Below, one piece after another: positions 55,014-63,126 of a stretch of 64,000 nucleotides of DNA; position 1 is the first letter of the stretch, and the number at the start of each line of letters is the position of its first letter. This DNA is from Scedosporium boydii (lineage: Eukaryota; Ascomycota; Sordariomycetes; Microascales; Microascaceae): the NCBI GenBank assembly GCA_002221725.1, contig NJFT01000117.1:1-64000 (forward strand), in the 5' to 3' direction. Position numbers and translations under genes: made by a program. The notes below the pieces were generated by a model that saw only the letters and a program-made list of their open reading frames with translations, had not been told where the DNA came from and ran no database searches.

Positions 55014-56540
55014 GAAGCTGAGAGACTAGGGACAGAGCTCCCAGTGTCCTTAAGTGACGCGCTAAAAGAAGGCCAAAACAAGGATTCCTTTATCCAAAGT
55101 CGAGGATGGGAAACTGAAGGCCGAACCCAGAACTGGAGAAAGAGGAGTGACGACCTGTGGACCATGAACGGCCGGGTCTACGTCCCTGCAGAACTAAGGG
55201 TGGAGGTCGTGAGAAATGCCCATGACTCGCCCATGGCGGGCCATTTGGGAATTACGAAAACGAAGAAGAGAGTGTGCGCTGAGTTCTATTGGGACTCTAT
55301 GGTGAGTCAAATTCGGGGCTACGTGGTAACGTGTGTCTTATGCCAGAAAGCCAAGGCAAGGCGACACAAGCCATATGGACTGCTAGGTCTTCTCCCAACC
55401 CCTACTAGACCTTTTACAGAGATATCGCTGGACTTTGTCACAGGGTTACCCCAATCGGAATCGGTGTATAGCAAAGGGCATGACGCGATTCTCGTGGTGG
55501 TCGACCGTTTCACTAAATACGCCCTCTATATTGAGACCACGGCGAAGTTGTCTGCAGAGGGATTTGCGAACCTCTTACTGTATCATGTCTATCGCCACTT
55601 CGGACCTCCTGAAGGGATAGTGTCGGACCGCGGTTCCCTTTTTACGAGCAGGTTTTGGGAAACGCTCTGCAAGGCCCTGGGAACGTGTAGGAGGATGAGC
55701 ACTGCCTATCACCCTCAGACTGATGGTCAGACTGAACGGCAGAATCAAATTCTTGAACAATATTTGAGGACCTTCTGCAACCAAGAGCAGGACGACTGGG
55801 CCTCTCTACTACCCCTCGCCCAGTACGCCTACAATACCTCCTGGCATACTGCTGTGCAGGACACTCCTGCCAACCTCCTCTTTGGGATGGCCCCTCGACA
55901 GATAGAGGTCGCGGATGGGTCCTATAGAAGAGCCCCTCTTGCAGCAGCCCGAGCGGAAAAGTTGCAATTGTCCAGGGAACGGGCAGGAGAATGCATAGAG
56001 GCCGCCAAGAAGGCTTATGCTCGGAACTATAATCGCAAAAGGGGGGAGGTCACATTTCAAGTTGGCGATTGGGTCCTCCTGTCGACCAAGAATCTTAAGC
56101 CAAGAGGGCCGAGCCGCAAACTTTCTGAGAAATTTCTGGGCCCCTACAAGATCACGCAGGTGGTGGGTCACTACGGGCTAGCTTTCCGTCTCAAGCTGCC
56201 CTCCCGTGCAAGGAGACATGATGTCTTTCCCATTTCCTCGCTCGAACCTTACCACGCGAGAGAAGGGGATCCTCCCTTAGACTCGCAGGAGATCCCCTCG
56301 TTGGACGAACCCACTTATGACGTGGAGGAAATCTTGGATCATAAGGGACCTCTCCGGTCAAGGAAGTACCTCGTTAAGTGGGAGGGGTATGGCCTAGAGG
56401 AGTCCTCATGGGAATCGAAGGGGCAATTTGAAAGCCCTATATGGGTCGAGGAATACGAGGCGAAGATCAGGGCACAAGCGGCTAAGGAGACCAAGGGTAG
56501 ATCTCCAACCAAGAGACGGGGACGACCAAAAAGGTTATAA
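55014..56540 (+). CDS. pol fragment: integrase with chromodomain
   Basis: 508 codons open from the deletion breakpoint; no own start codon (first usable ATG is downstream at 55163). In order: linker, HHCC zinc-binding region (HDSPMAGHLG...CVLCQ), catalytic core with Asp at 55431-55433 (SLDF), Asp at 55626-55628 (SDRG) and Glu at 55734-55736 (TERQN), that is a DD(35)E spacing, a GPY/F module (KFLGPYKITQVV), and a C-terminal chromodomain (YDVEEILDHKG...KYLVKWEGYGLEESSWE). Integrase inserts the cDNA, and the chromodomain guides it to modified histone H3. There are no internal stops or frameshifts, but RT and RNase H are absent, so it cannot support autonomous transposition. It lies opposite and 5' to the antisense gene. 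Confidence 0.92.
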   Translation, partial: EAERLGTELPVSLSDALKEGQNKDSFIQSRGWETEGRTQNWRKRSDDLWTMNGRVYVPAELRVEVVRNAHDSPMAGHLGITKTKKRVCAEFYWDSMVSQIRGYVVTCVLCQKAKARRHKPYGLLGLLPTPTRPFTEISLDFVTGLPQSESVYSKGHDAILVVVDRFTKYALYIETTAKLSAEGFANLLLYHVYRHFGPPEGIVSDRGSLFTSRFWETLCKALGTCRRMSTAYHPQTDGQTERQNQILEQYLRTFCNQEQDDWASLLPLAQYAYNTSWHTAVQDTPANLLFGMAPRQIEVADGSYRRAPLAAARAEKLQLSRERAGECIEAAKKAYARNYNRKRGEVTFQVGDWVLLSTKNLKPRGPSRKLSEKFLGPYKITQVVGHYGLAFRLKLPSRARRHDVFPISSLEPYHAREGDPPLDSQEIPSLDEPTYDVEEILDHKGPLRSRKYLVKWEGYGLEESSWESKGQFESPIWVEEYEAKIRAQAAKETKGRSPTKRRGRPKRL

Positions 56541-56822
56541 TGGTTTGGACCATGACAAGTCTTCATCACGCACCAACAAGGAGAAAGGGTAGTGAACAAT
56601 GCCAGAGCTCCAGTAGCTCATTTCAATTTAAAAAAAAGAAAACCCGAAAGAAAAGCAGAGAGGACAAAACCACCTAGTCGAAGAAGCGACCCAACCCCCT
56701 CACAACTCGAGAACAACGGCAGATCTCCATCTGCTTCCGTCGAAGCATTAGCCCCCTTGAAAAAAAAAAAAGAAAGAAATTTAACCACCCCGAAAAGCAA
56801 AATAACCCCTCCCCACACCAAA
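56541..56822. other. spacer between pol stop and antisense gene end
   Basis: A-rich; convergent 3' ends of the pol frame (plus) and the antisense gene (minus). No coding signal. Confidence 0.55.
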
Positions 56823-57690
56823 TCAGGCAGCAGCCTCGTCATCACTCGAGGGCCAACCATCGTCCCCGTTGCCCTCGTCCTCACCTTTACCTCCACCAGA
56901 GCCCGAAGCAGCGTTCTGGCGTGGACCAGCTCCACTGGGGCCGGTGCTCTGAACAGCCGACGCACCAGTGGGGGGTGGGGAGGCCAACGGCAGACTGCCT
57001 GTGGCGACGGTCGCCGCCGCGAAGAAACGGGCGAAACCCTCGAGAATGCGGTTCTGGTTTTCAGACGCCGCACGCAAGCCCTCAAGGGCCTCTACCACCC
57101 GCTCCCCACGGAGCGCCGTAGCCACAGGAGCCGCGATGTTGGCTCCCTTAGCCCCGGTCTCTTTCTGTTCTGCCTTTAAGGCCGCAAGGGCCTGCTTCAA
57201 CTTCAGTTGAAGGGGACACAGAACATCCTACCAGAAGTCAGTAAGAACAACTGCAGGGTAGCAGTGAAGATACAAGAGAACATACCACGTTGGCGGGGCG
57301 CTCTCGGGCCACAGCCATCACCTCACGGGCCGCAGCGAGAACGGCCCCAGACGTCACAAAGCACTCCTTTGTGGAGCCGCCTTTGGCACACAGCCGACAC
57401 TTTGCCGAGGCATCTAGAATCACCGTTAGCAGGAGCTTGTGAGGAAAAACGGTAGACTCACTATCGGCTTCCATGCAGAAGGGAGGGTCAAGAGTCTTGG
57501 CGGGGTCCCAGCGGGAGAGATGGTACACGCATCGCTGACAAGGGGTAGAGCGCCCGCCGGGGACTGGCGCAGAGGCGGTGGGAGGCGCCAGGCTGTCCAA
57601 AGTGGCGGTTAGAGCTGCGGCCGCCTTCGTGAGAGCGCGTTTGGCCGAACGGCCAGGGGTGCCCGGAGGCGCGGGGCGTTTGGGAGCCAT
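56823..57690 (-). CDS. antisense spliced Cys-pair protein carried by the retroelement
   Basis: Exons 57690-57462, 57413-57286 and 57227-56823 total 762 nt (253 aa). Introns of 48 nt (GTGAGT, branch CTAAC, CTAG) and 58 nt (GTATGT, branch CTGAC, GTAG) keep phase exactly. The protein has a basic N-terminus (KRPAPPGTPGRSAKR, possible nuclear signal), Cys51-x2-Cys54, Cys72, Cys82-x2-Cys85 and Cys94, consistent with a zinc-binding module, an amphipathic helix (about 122-145, LQLKLKQALAALKAEQK), and a Gly/Asp/Glu-rich acidic tail. It is on the strand opposite to gag-pol, so its introns are not removed from the element's genomic RNA. I do not know a characterised homologue; similar CxxC proteins are common as hypotheticals in repeat-rich fungi (from memory). 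A regulator of the element or of host silencing is speculation. Confidence 0.82.
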
Positions 57691-58441
57691 TAGAGAGGGT
57701 GGAGGGTGCGACGCGTGATTTTTTTGGATTGATTTGGTTCAAAGGGGTTTTTTTGGGATGCTGCCGGCTGCAAAAGAAGAAGATGATAGTGATGAAGAAG
57801 GGAAGAAGAAGAGTGACCGGCGTCAGTGAAGAATTATTTGAGATGACGCCAAACAAAGAATTGCTGGAGCGAGCCATCGTGCCTTCCATTCTTGGAATTC
57901 CAGCCAAAATAAAAAGAGGGCATTCCAAGCGATTGACTACGGAACGACGGGACCGGGTGCCCTCTACCGGCCCTACACTTACCCACCCCGAACCCTTCCA
58001 CACCCCGGCTCCGGGACGGAGCCGTAGAAGGGGGGAGACTATGTTATGGCACGAGGTAACCGCAGGGCCACATTAGGGCAGAGGGGGCACTAGGATCACC
58101 TCAGAATGACAGAACCAGCACGGAAGACAGTCGTCATTCCAATTGGAGAGGTATGATGTGGTAAATAGGCTGGATGGAGTATGCCTATAGAGCTATAGGC
58201 GTACTGAATCTAGAGTGTGAGATAAGGTTGGAATAGGGAAACTAAGAGGGAACTTTCAGAGTAACGGAAGAGCTTGGGGGAAGATCATATGAGGAGCTGG
58301 GAAGAATATAAAAAGGGAGGATTCCAGAGGAAAAGAAGAAGGGGGGAATCAGCGATTAGTGACCCTTTCATACCAGACCCATACTCGACCTTCACTAGTC
58401 TTACTGTTCTCCTTCACTCTGTGACACGACCTACTCTTACA
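57691..58441. other. intra-element region upstream of the antisense gene
   Basis: Must hold the promoter of the minus-strand gene. On the plus strand an aatataaaaa stretch lies near 58304. No further conserved coding sequence. Confidence 0.45.
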
Positions 58442-58501
58442 CTGCGATACTGTCTGGTATTACTGCTGGCTCGGGACGAGCCCTGAGAAGGGGGGGCGGC
58501 A
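58442..58501 (+). repeat. 60-bp pre-LTR segment, copy 1, with polypurine tract
   Basis: Ends gagaaggggggg (58485-58496) then cggca before the LTR. Identical to 58909-58968; together with the LTR it makes a 180-bp direct repeat. Confidence 0.9.
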
Positions 58502-58621
58502 TGTAAGGACAGCTGGTGCAGTGGCTATATAAGACTACTTACAGTCAAGTGGCGCTGGTCGCGACACTTGGAGCATCTTTTGTTGTCAAATGGTCTAGCT
58601 GTAAGTAGATCACACATGACA
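58502..58621 (+). repeat. LTR copy 3 (120 bp)
   Basis: Identical to copy 1 over all 120 bases. Confidence 0.93.
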
Positions 58622-58628
58622 AATGACA

Positions 58629-58642
58629 AAGTGTCGCGACCA
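58629..58642 (+). other. self-priming primer-binding site
   Basis: AAGTGTCGCGACCA is the exact reverse complement of TGGTCGCGACACTT in the LTR, which begins 30 bases after the start of the TATA box. A truncated 10-base form (55004-55013) directly follows the partial LTR at the 5' end. Confidence 0.85.
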
Positions 58643-58652
58643 AGGGTGCGTG

Positions 58653-58663
58653 GGTTCGAATCC
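58653..58663 (+). promoter_or_regulatory. pol III B-box-like element in the leader
   Basis: GGTTCGAATCC (about 58653-58663) matches the B-box consensus. An A-box-like TGGTCTAGCTG lies in the LTR about 60 bases upstream (58591-58601). A tRNA-like cloverleaf is only partly formed, so it is not called a tRNA gene. Confidence 0.45.
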
Positions 58664-58795
58664 TGGATTGAGCAGAGTCAATTAGGATTTTTACCCTTAA
58701 TATCGTGCTTACAGGGATATGTAAGCAGGCCCGGCTTTGCCACGCTTGCCACTGCATAGTTCCTTGGGGGTGTGGTCTTGTTAGTTACTGCTGTC

Positions 58796-58908
58796 GTGTG
58801 TGTGTGATTGAGTTTAGTGGGCTATTCCTAGTGCAGGTAGCCTGCTGCAGTTTGAGTTTAGTGGGTTGCACCTAGTATAGGTGGCCTGCTGTAGTGTGTG
58901 TTTAGTGG
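58796..58908 (+). repeat. degenerate tandem repeat of about 45 bp in the leader
   Basis: Two and a half imperfect copies starting with gagtttagtggg and ending with cctgctg(c/t)ag, in the non-coding leader of the element. Confidence 0.7.
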
Positions 58909-58968
58909 CTGCGATACTGTCTGGTATTACTGCTGGCTCGGGACGAGCCCTGAGAAGGGGGGGCGGCA
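58909..58968 (+). repeat. 60-bp pre-LTR segment, copy 2
   Basis: Identical to 58442-58501, including its polypurine tract at 58952-58963. Confidence 0.9.
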
Positions 58969-59088
58969 TGTAAGGACAGCTGGTGCAGTGGCTATATAAG
59001 ACTACTTACAGTCAAGTGGCGCTGGTCGCGACACTTGGAGCATCTTTTGTTGTCAAATGGTCTATCTGTAAGTAGATCACACATGACA
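58969..59088 (+). repeat. LTR copy 4 (120 bp)
   Basis: Differs from copies 1 and 3 by a single G to T at 59065. Followed by the agaat target duplication (59089-59093). Confidence 0.93.
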
Positions 59089-59093
59089 AGAAT

Positions 59094-61059
59094 CTATTCT
59101 GGAGCGAGATCACTGGCGTTGGCCTTTCATTCGTTCCCCAATTTCTAGACACCCAAGAATAGACGCGTTCTTGAAATGCAGCTTTGGAAATCTACCAAGA
59201 ACCTTCTTGCTGAGACCTCGTCACACCTACGACATCCGCAGGCTCGTCAGTGATGATACTGCTCTTGTACTCGAGTGAGAGGGAATCCGGGGTTTCTCTC
59301 CGAACTCGGGATGAATAATGGGAATAAGGAATGGGGCCTCGATGGCGATATCTTTGCGCTGCGCTGCCACATTAATGTTGGTCTCCTTTACTGTTGTTAT
59401 TTCGGAGAAGCAACGCCCTGAGTTTTATCTGGCGAAGCGGAAAACCGATATCTCGCGATACACTACCTGATAAGGCCGGAGTATTTAGTAGGAAGACGTT
59501 AAGGAACTCTCGAACCGCAAAACACCAACTAGCCATGGCGGGGCCGGCTACGTACATCTCGCAAGCACATGTCCTGTGCTAAATCAACTCTTGGTCGAAG
59601 GTTAATCGTACAATCTGCAGCTGCGCCTGTGGCCATCCGAGCTTTAACTACCGGAGTTGACTTAATGCGGTTTATTTTGAGCGGGGGATACCATTTGGCC
59701 TCAAGATCATTGAGCCCTAGGGATCGGATATTTCATAGACATGTAATGTAGACAGAGATAGATACGATATATTCCCCGACTTATTTTCTTGTGGGTTGAT
59801 TCGTTAGATATGCCATTCCTTGTTTCTAACCACAGCTACCGTGTGTCACGCCCTTTTTAATTCAAAGTTACTTGCCACCGCAAGGAACAACGAAAGTCCT
59901 GGATACTCGGGTATCTACAATATATCGACAAGACACACGCCTAGTCCTCCATAACCGCGTGACTTCGTCCTAATTACACTGGCCTCAGTCGGATATAATC
60001 GATGTTCTACGTAGGTAGCTAGCCCCTGCAGCTCCGTCCTAACACCCGACCAGGACACTATGTAATACCACTCCGGAGCTGCACTTCCCTAGAGCGCGAG
60101 CTGATTCTCGCCCAGTCTGGACACGTAATTCACCGCTGTTGGATATCCACTATGAGCGGCAGCCTTCCGTGCGTTTACGCCAACAACTCATGACATTCCG
60201 CATCCGAGAAGTTGAATTCGTTGTACCCTACCACGGACGGACTCCTTCGAACAGGGGCATCGGTTGCTGAGTGGGCCGTGAAAGGTTTCACAAGGTTCCA
60301 GGCGCTGCTAGACTGATAGGTTCGGAGGACGGAGGGATCTGACAACTGAGAAGAGGTGGTTAGATATTGTTGGCAGGAGCCATCAGGCATAATATGAGGC
60401 AGGTGAAAAGGTACATCGCGGACGGCTGGTTTCTCAGATGGTACTAGCAAAGAGAGAGACAGATAGAGGAGCCGAGTATTGTTGACTTGGCCAAGAAAGG
60501 ACACCAAATTCTTCGCCGAAACGGAATCCGATTCAAGAAAATCCGAGGGCTTGAACGGGCGGAGAGACGTGGACTCACATGCGCTAGTTGTTCAGATAAA
60601 CGTGGGGGGACCAACGTCGCATCTTATATTCAAGATACGCAAAAATGACCCTCCTTCCTGCAAGGAGGTAGGGCATCATTCCTGCCTCATAGGCGTGAGG
60701 ATAGTATAGGACAAGCACCCGGCCCATACCTCCAGGCTCTCTAGGCTCATAAATGGCCTTCCGAATGATCCGTACTCCCAGGAATCAATAGAAACATTGG
60801 ATCAAAATGGACTGGTGAATATTTCGACTAATTCGGCGACGATCGCTTCGTCGTCATCCCGAGCCATTGCGATGTCGTCGTTCACGAATCTGCCGAAGAT
60901 TCGCCGCGGTCATCAATCCACAATCCCTCTTGTCGCGACGCAATTCCTCTGCTGTCAAGTCGTAAGATCTCAGAAGCTCTCTTCATTAACAAACGCCAAT
61001 TGCTTGACCATGAAACCGACATAAAAAGAGCTGTAGCGACGGCAATCCAACCACCCACC
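59094..61059. other. gene-free interval right of the retroelement, 2.0 kb
   Basis: Short chance frames on both strands; AT-richer than the core-gene region. The last 250 bases are the promoter of the gene at 61060. Nothing else recognised. Confidence 0.5.
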
Positions 61060-61653
61060 ATGCTCTTCCACCGCATCACCCGCGCCCTCCGCCCACGCCT
61101 CCGTCTCCCACCAACACCCTTCAGAAGCTCCCGCCCCTCCTCGACGTCCCCCAACACACGCGCCTCCAAAATCCTCTCGAAGCTCCCTCCCTCGCTACAA
61201 AAGTACACGGCCCGCCTCCGAAACGCGCCCGTATCCCACGTCGTTGCCTTTCTCATCCTGCACGAGATCACAGCCATCGTCCCACTCTTCGGCTTGTTCG
61301 GCGTGTTCCACTACACTCAGTATGCGCCGGTGGGGTATATTACGGATCATTGGGGCGGGTATGTGAATGACGGGGTGGCTCGGTTCGAGAGATATTTTAA
61401 GAGGAAAGGGTGGTTTGGGTTTGGGGATGAAGTGGCCGATTCGAGTGGCTCGGAATCGAGAGGAGATACGAAGAAGCTTATCACGGATTGGGAGAATGCG
61501 GATGGGAGATACAAGTTACTGGCTGATGTAGCTCTAGCGTGGGCTATTACGAAGGCGATCCTGCCGCTGAGGATATTGGCGAGCTTGTGGGCGACGCCGT
61601 GGTTTGCGGGCGTTCTCGTCCGTGGCCGAAGAATATTTACGAGGAAAATCTAA
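61060..61653 (+). CDS. mitochondrial membrane protein, Mrx11/FAM210-like
   Basis: 197 residues from ATG at 61060 (context CCACCATG); an upstream in-frame start at 61000 would precede the targeting peptide and is less likely. The N-terminus is an Arg-rich, acid-free amphipathic presequence (MLFHRITRALRPRLRLPP), a mitochondrial signal. The core SHVVAFLILHEITAIVPLFGLFGVFHY and the C-terminal LADVALAWAITKAILPLRILASLWATPWFAGVLV form two hydrophobic hairpins, linked by a soluble loop with YFKRKGWFGFG. This resembles the fungal group related to yeast Mrx11 and animal FAM210 proteins, linked to mitochondrial gene expression; the match is from memory and unverified. It is convergent with ndk1, 200 bp apart. 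Confidence 0.8.
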   Translation: MLFHRITRALRPRLRLPPTPFRSSRPSSTSPNTRASKILSKLPPSLQKYTARLRNAPVSHVVAFLILHEITAIVPLFGLFGVFHYTQYAPVGYITDHWGGYVNDGVARFERYFKRKGWFGFGDEVADSSGSESRGDTKKLITDWENADGRYKLLADVALAWAITKAILPLRILASLWATPWFAGVLVRGRRIFTRKI

Positions 61654-61853
61654 CTTCTGCCAAATTCCAAGAATAAGCGAATACCAGTTCGACTTGACTA
61701 GAGATTCACCCATCTTCACGACGTCGGTATAGCATAACATTCCAAAGACACTTTTCTTTTGGTGGTCTACCTTGCGTGCTCTGTACTTTTGTTGTTCATA
61801 TTACTTTTCCCAAATCATCAAGACATGGCTCTAATGGCACACAATGGCGCAAT

Positions 61854-62766
61854 TTAGGCCTTCTCGTAGATCCAGTCGAACTGGGCGGTCTTCCAGCTGA
61901 CAAGCTCACCCTCCTTGAACCAGAGAGCAATCTCCTTCTTGGCGTTCTCGACGCTGTCGGAGCCGTGGCAGACGTTGCGGCCGACGTCGATGGCGAAGTC
62001 ACCACGGATGGTGCCGGGGGCGGAGGCGAGGGGGTTGGTGGCACCGAGGATGGCTATGGGAAAAGAGGTTGGTTAGCATCCTCGTAGCAAATCGAAAGTG
62101 TATGCCGGGGTTATGGGGGGAAGTGTTTTCTTACTTCGGCCAGTCTTGACGGCATCACGGCCCTCCCAGACCATGGCGCAGATGGGGCCGCTGAGCATGT
62201 CTGGTGCGTGTCAGCTGATATGTTCGAAGAGATTATCGACGGGCATTAGGGAGATCACGAGTTCGGATGCGTACACTGAACGAGGCCGGGGAAGAAAGGC
62301 TTCTCCTTGAGGTCGGCGTCTGGAAATGGATTGGTTAGAAACATTGGCGTTCCTCGCGGTTGATGGGGGTGAATTTGGAGCTCTACTCACAGTGGGTCTC
62401 AAGGTGCTCCTTGGAGGGGCTCACAAGCTTGATGGCGACGAGCTTGAAGCTGGGAGTCTGTCAGTGTTTTGCTTCGGTGGATCGGGATGACCTGTTGTAG
62501 ATAGCTTACCCTCGGTTCTCGAAGCGGGAGATGATGGGGCCAATGAGTCCACGCTGCATCAATTAGTATCGACAGAGTCAATGGATCAATGGATATTCCA
62601 GATAACATACCTGGACACCATCGGGCTTGATGGCAATGAAGCTGTGAAAAAAAGGAGGAGCATTAGATCGACCCATTGACACCGGACTCGCCCAACGCGG
62701 GGTAACCGAAAGCAAGAAAAAAAGTAACAGCTTTGGAATTACTCACGTCTGCTCGGCGGAAGACAT
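61854..62766 (-). CDS. ndk1: nucleoside diphosphate kinase, seven exons
   Basis: Exons 62766-62747, 62641-62611, 62553-62510, 62449-62391, 62319-62275, 62200-62135 and 62053-61854 total 465 nt (154 aa). It transfers the gamma phosphate of ATP to other nucleoside diphosphates through a phospho-His intermediate. Family blocks are complete: [92 protein letters not shown] with catalytic His118, and a C-terminal WIYEKA. Introns of 57-105 nt all have GT-AG ends. The start MSSAEQT matches the usual cytosolic form, but the frame is open for a further 120 codons upstream from an in-frame ATG at 63126. Confidence 0.96.
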
Positions 62767-63126
62767 GTTTGCGGGTGGTTTTGGAGAAAGGGTAGGAGTT
62801 TGAAAAGAGGTAACAGTGGTGGTGATGGTATGGATGGGAGGTGATGGGCTTGACCGAGAAGAAACAAGAGGGGAAAGAAAAAGTCCAAGGAGGAGGGAGA
62901 CAATCGCAAGGGAGACGACGAAAATTGGCGGGGTCAAATTTTGAAATGTCGTGTGGAGCGGTGGTTGCTGGGGAGCGCTGCTGCCAGTCCTTGCTTGCTC
63001 TGCAACTGGCGGGGTTCGTGTTTCGGCGGGGTCCTTTGGCTTGTGCTGCTGGTCGCTTTGGGCTTCGACCTTGTTGGGCATTGGCGTGGGCTGCTCCTCA
63101 GAGCTTGACTGGTCTAGCTCAGCCAT
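62767..63126 (-). other. in-frame upstream extension of ndk1 with a membrane segment
   Basis: 120 codons without stop from ATG at 63126 to the ndk1 ATG. Composition: Ser/Pro/Gln/Glu-rich head, then a 20-residue hydrophobic helix (IFVVSLAIVSLLLGLFLSPL, about 67-87), then a Ser/Thr/Pro stalk. If used, it would anchor the kinase in a membrane. It may instead be 5' UTR that is open by chance. Confidence 0.4.

Larger units (their letters stand above)
54775..59088 (+). mobile_element. chromodomain Ty3/gypsy LTR retrotransposon, deleted and composite
   Basis: Order: LTR (54775-54894), partial tandem LTR (54895-55003), truncated primer site, 3' part of pol (55014-56540), antisense three-exon gene (56823-57690), polypurine tract (58485-58496), LTR (58502-58621), primer site and leader (58622-58908), repeated 60-bp pre-LTR segment with PPT, LTR (58969-59088). 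The whole is bounded by a single agaat duplication, so it behaves as one insertion. Gag, protease, RT and RNase H are missing: the leader breaks at 55013 and resumes inside pol. LTRs differ by at most one base, indicating recent activity or recent rearrangement. The chromodomain and self-priming primer site place it with Tf1/sushi-like chromoviruses. Confidence 0.92.
58502..59088 (+). mobile_element. TRIM-like unit (LTR-leader-PPT-LTR), 587 bp
   Basis: Two 120-bp LTRs enclose 347 bp with a complete primer site, a leader and a polypurine tract, but no coding capacity. This is the layout of a terminal-repeat retrotransposon in miniature. It shares its left LTR with the larger element and lacks its own target duplication there, so it arose by recombination or template switching in place. 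Confidence 0.75.

Noticed and set aside
58640..58670. tRNA gene around the GGTTCGAATCC motif
   Set aside because: T-arm pairs only weakly (two G-U pairs) and no matching acceptor stem was found; it belongs to the retroelement leader.
60175..60507. 110-codon minus-strand frame right of the retroelement
   Set aside because: Somewhat protein-like composition, but no family, no splice context and no neighbour support.
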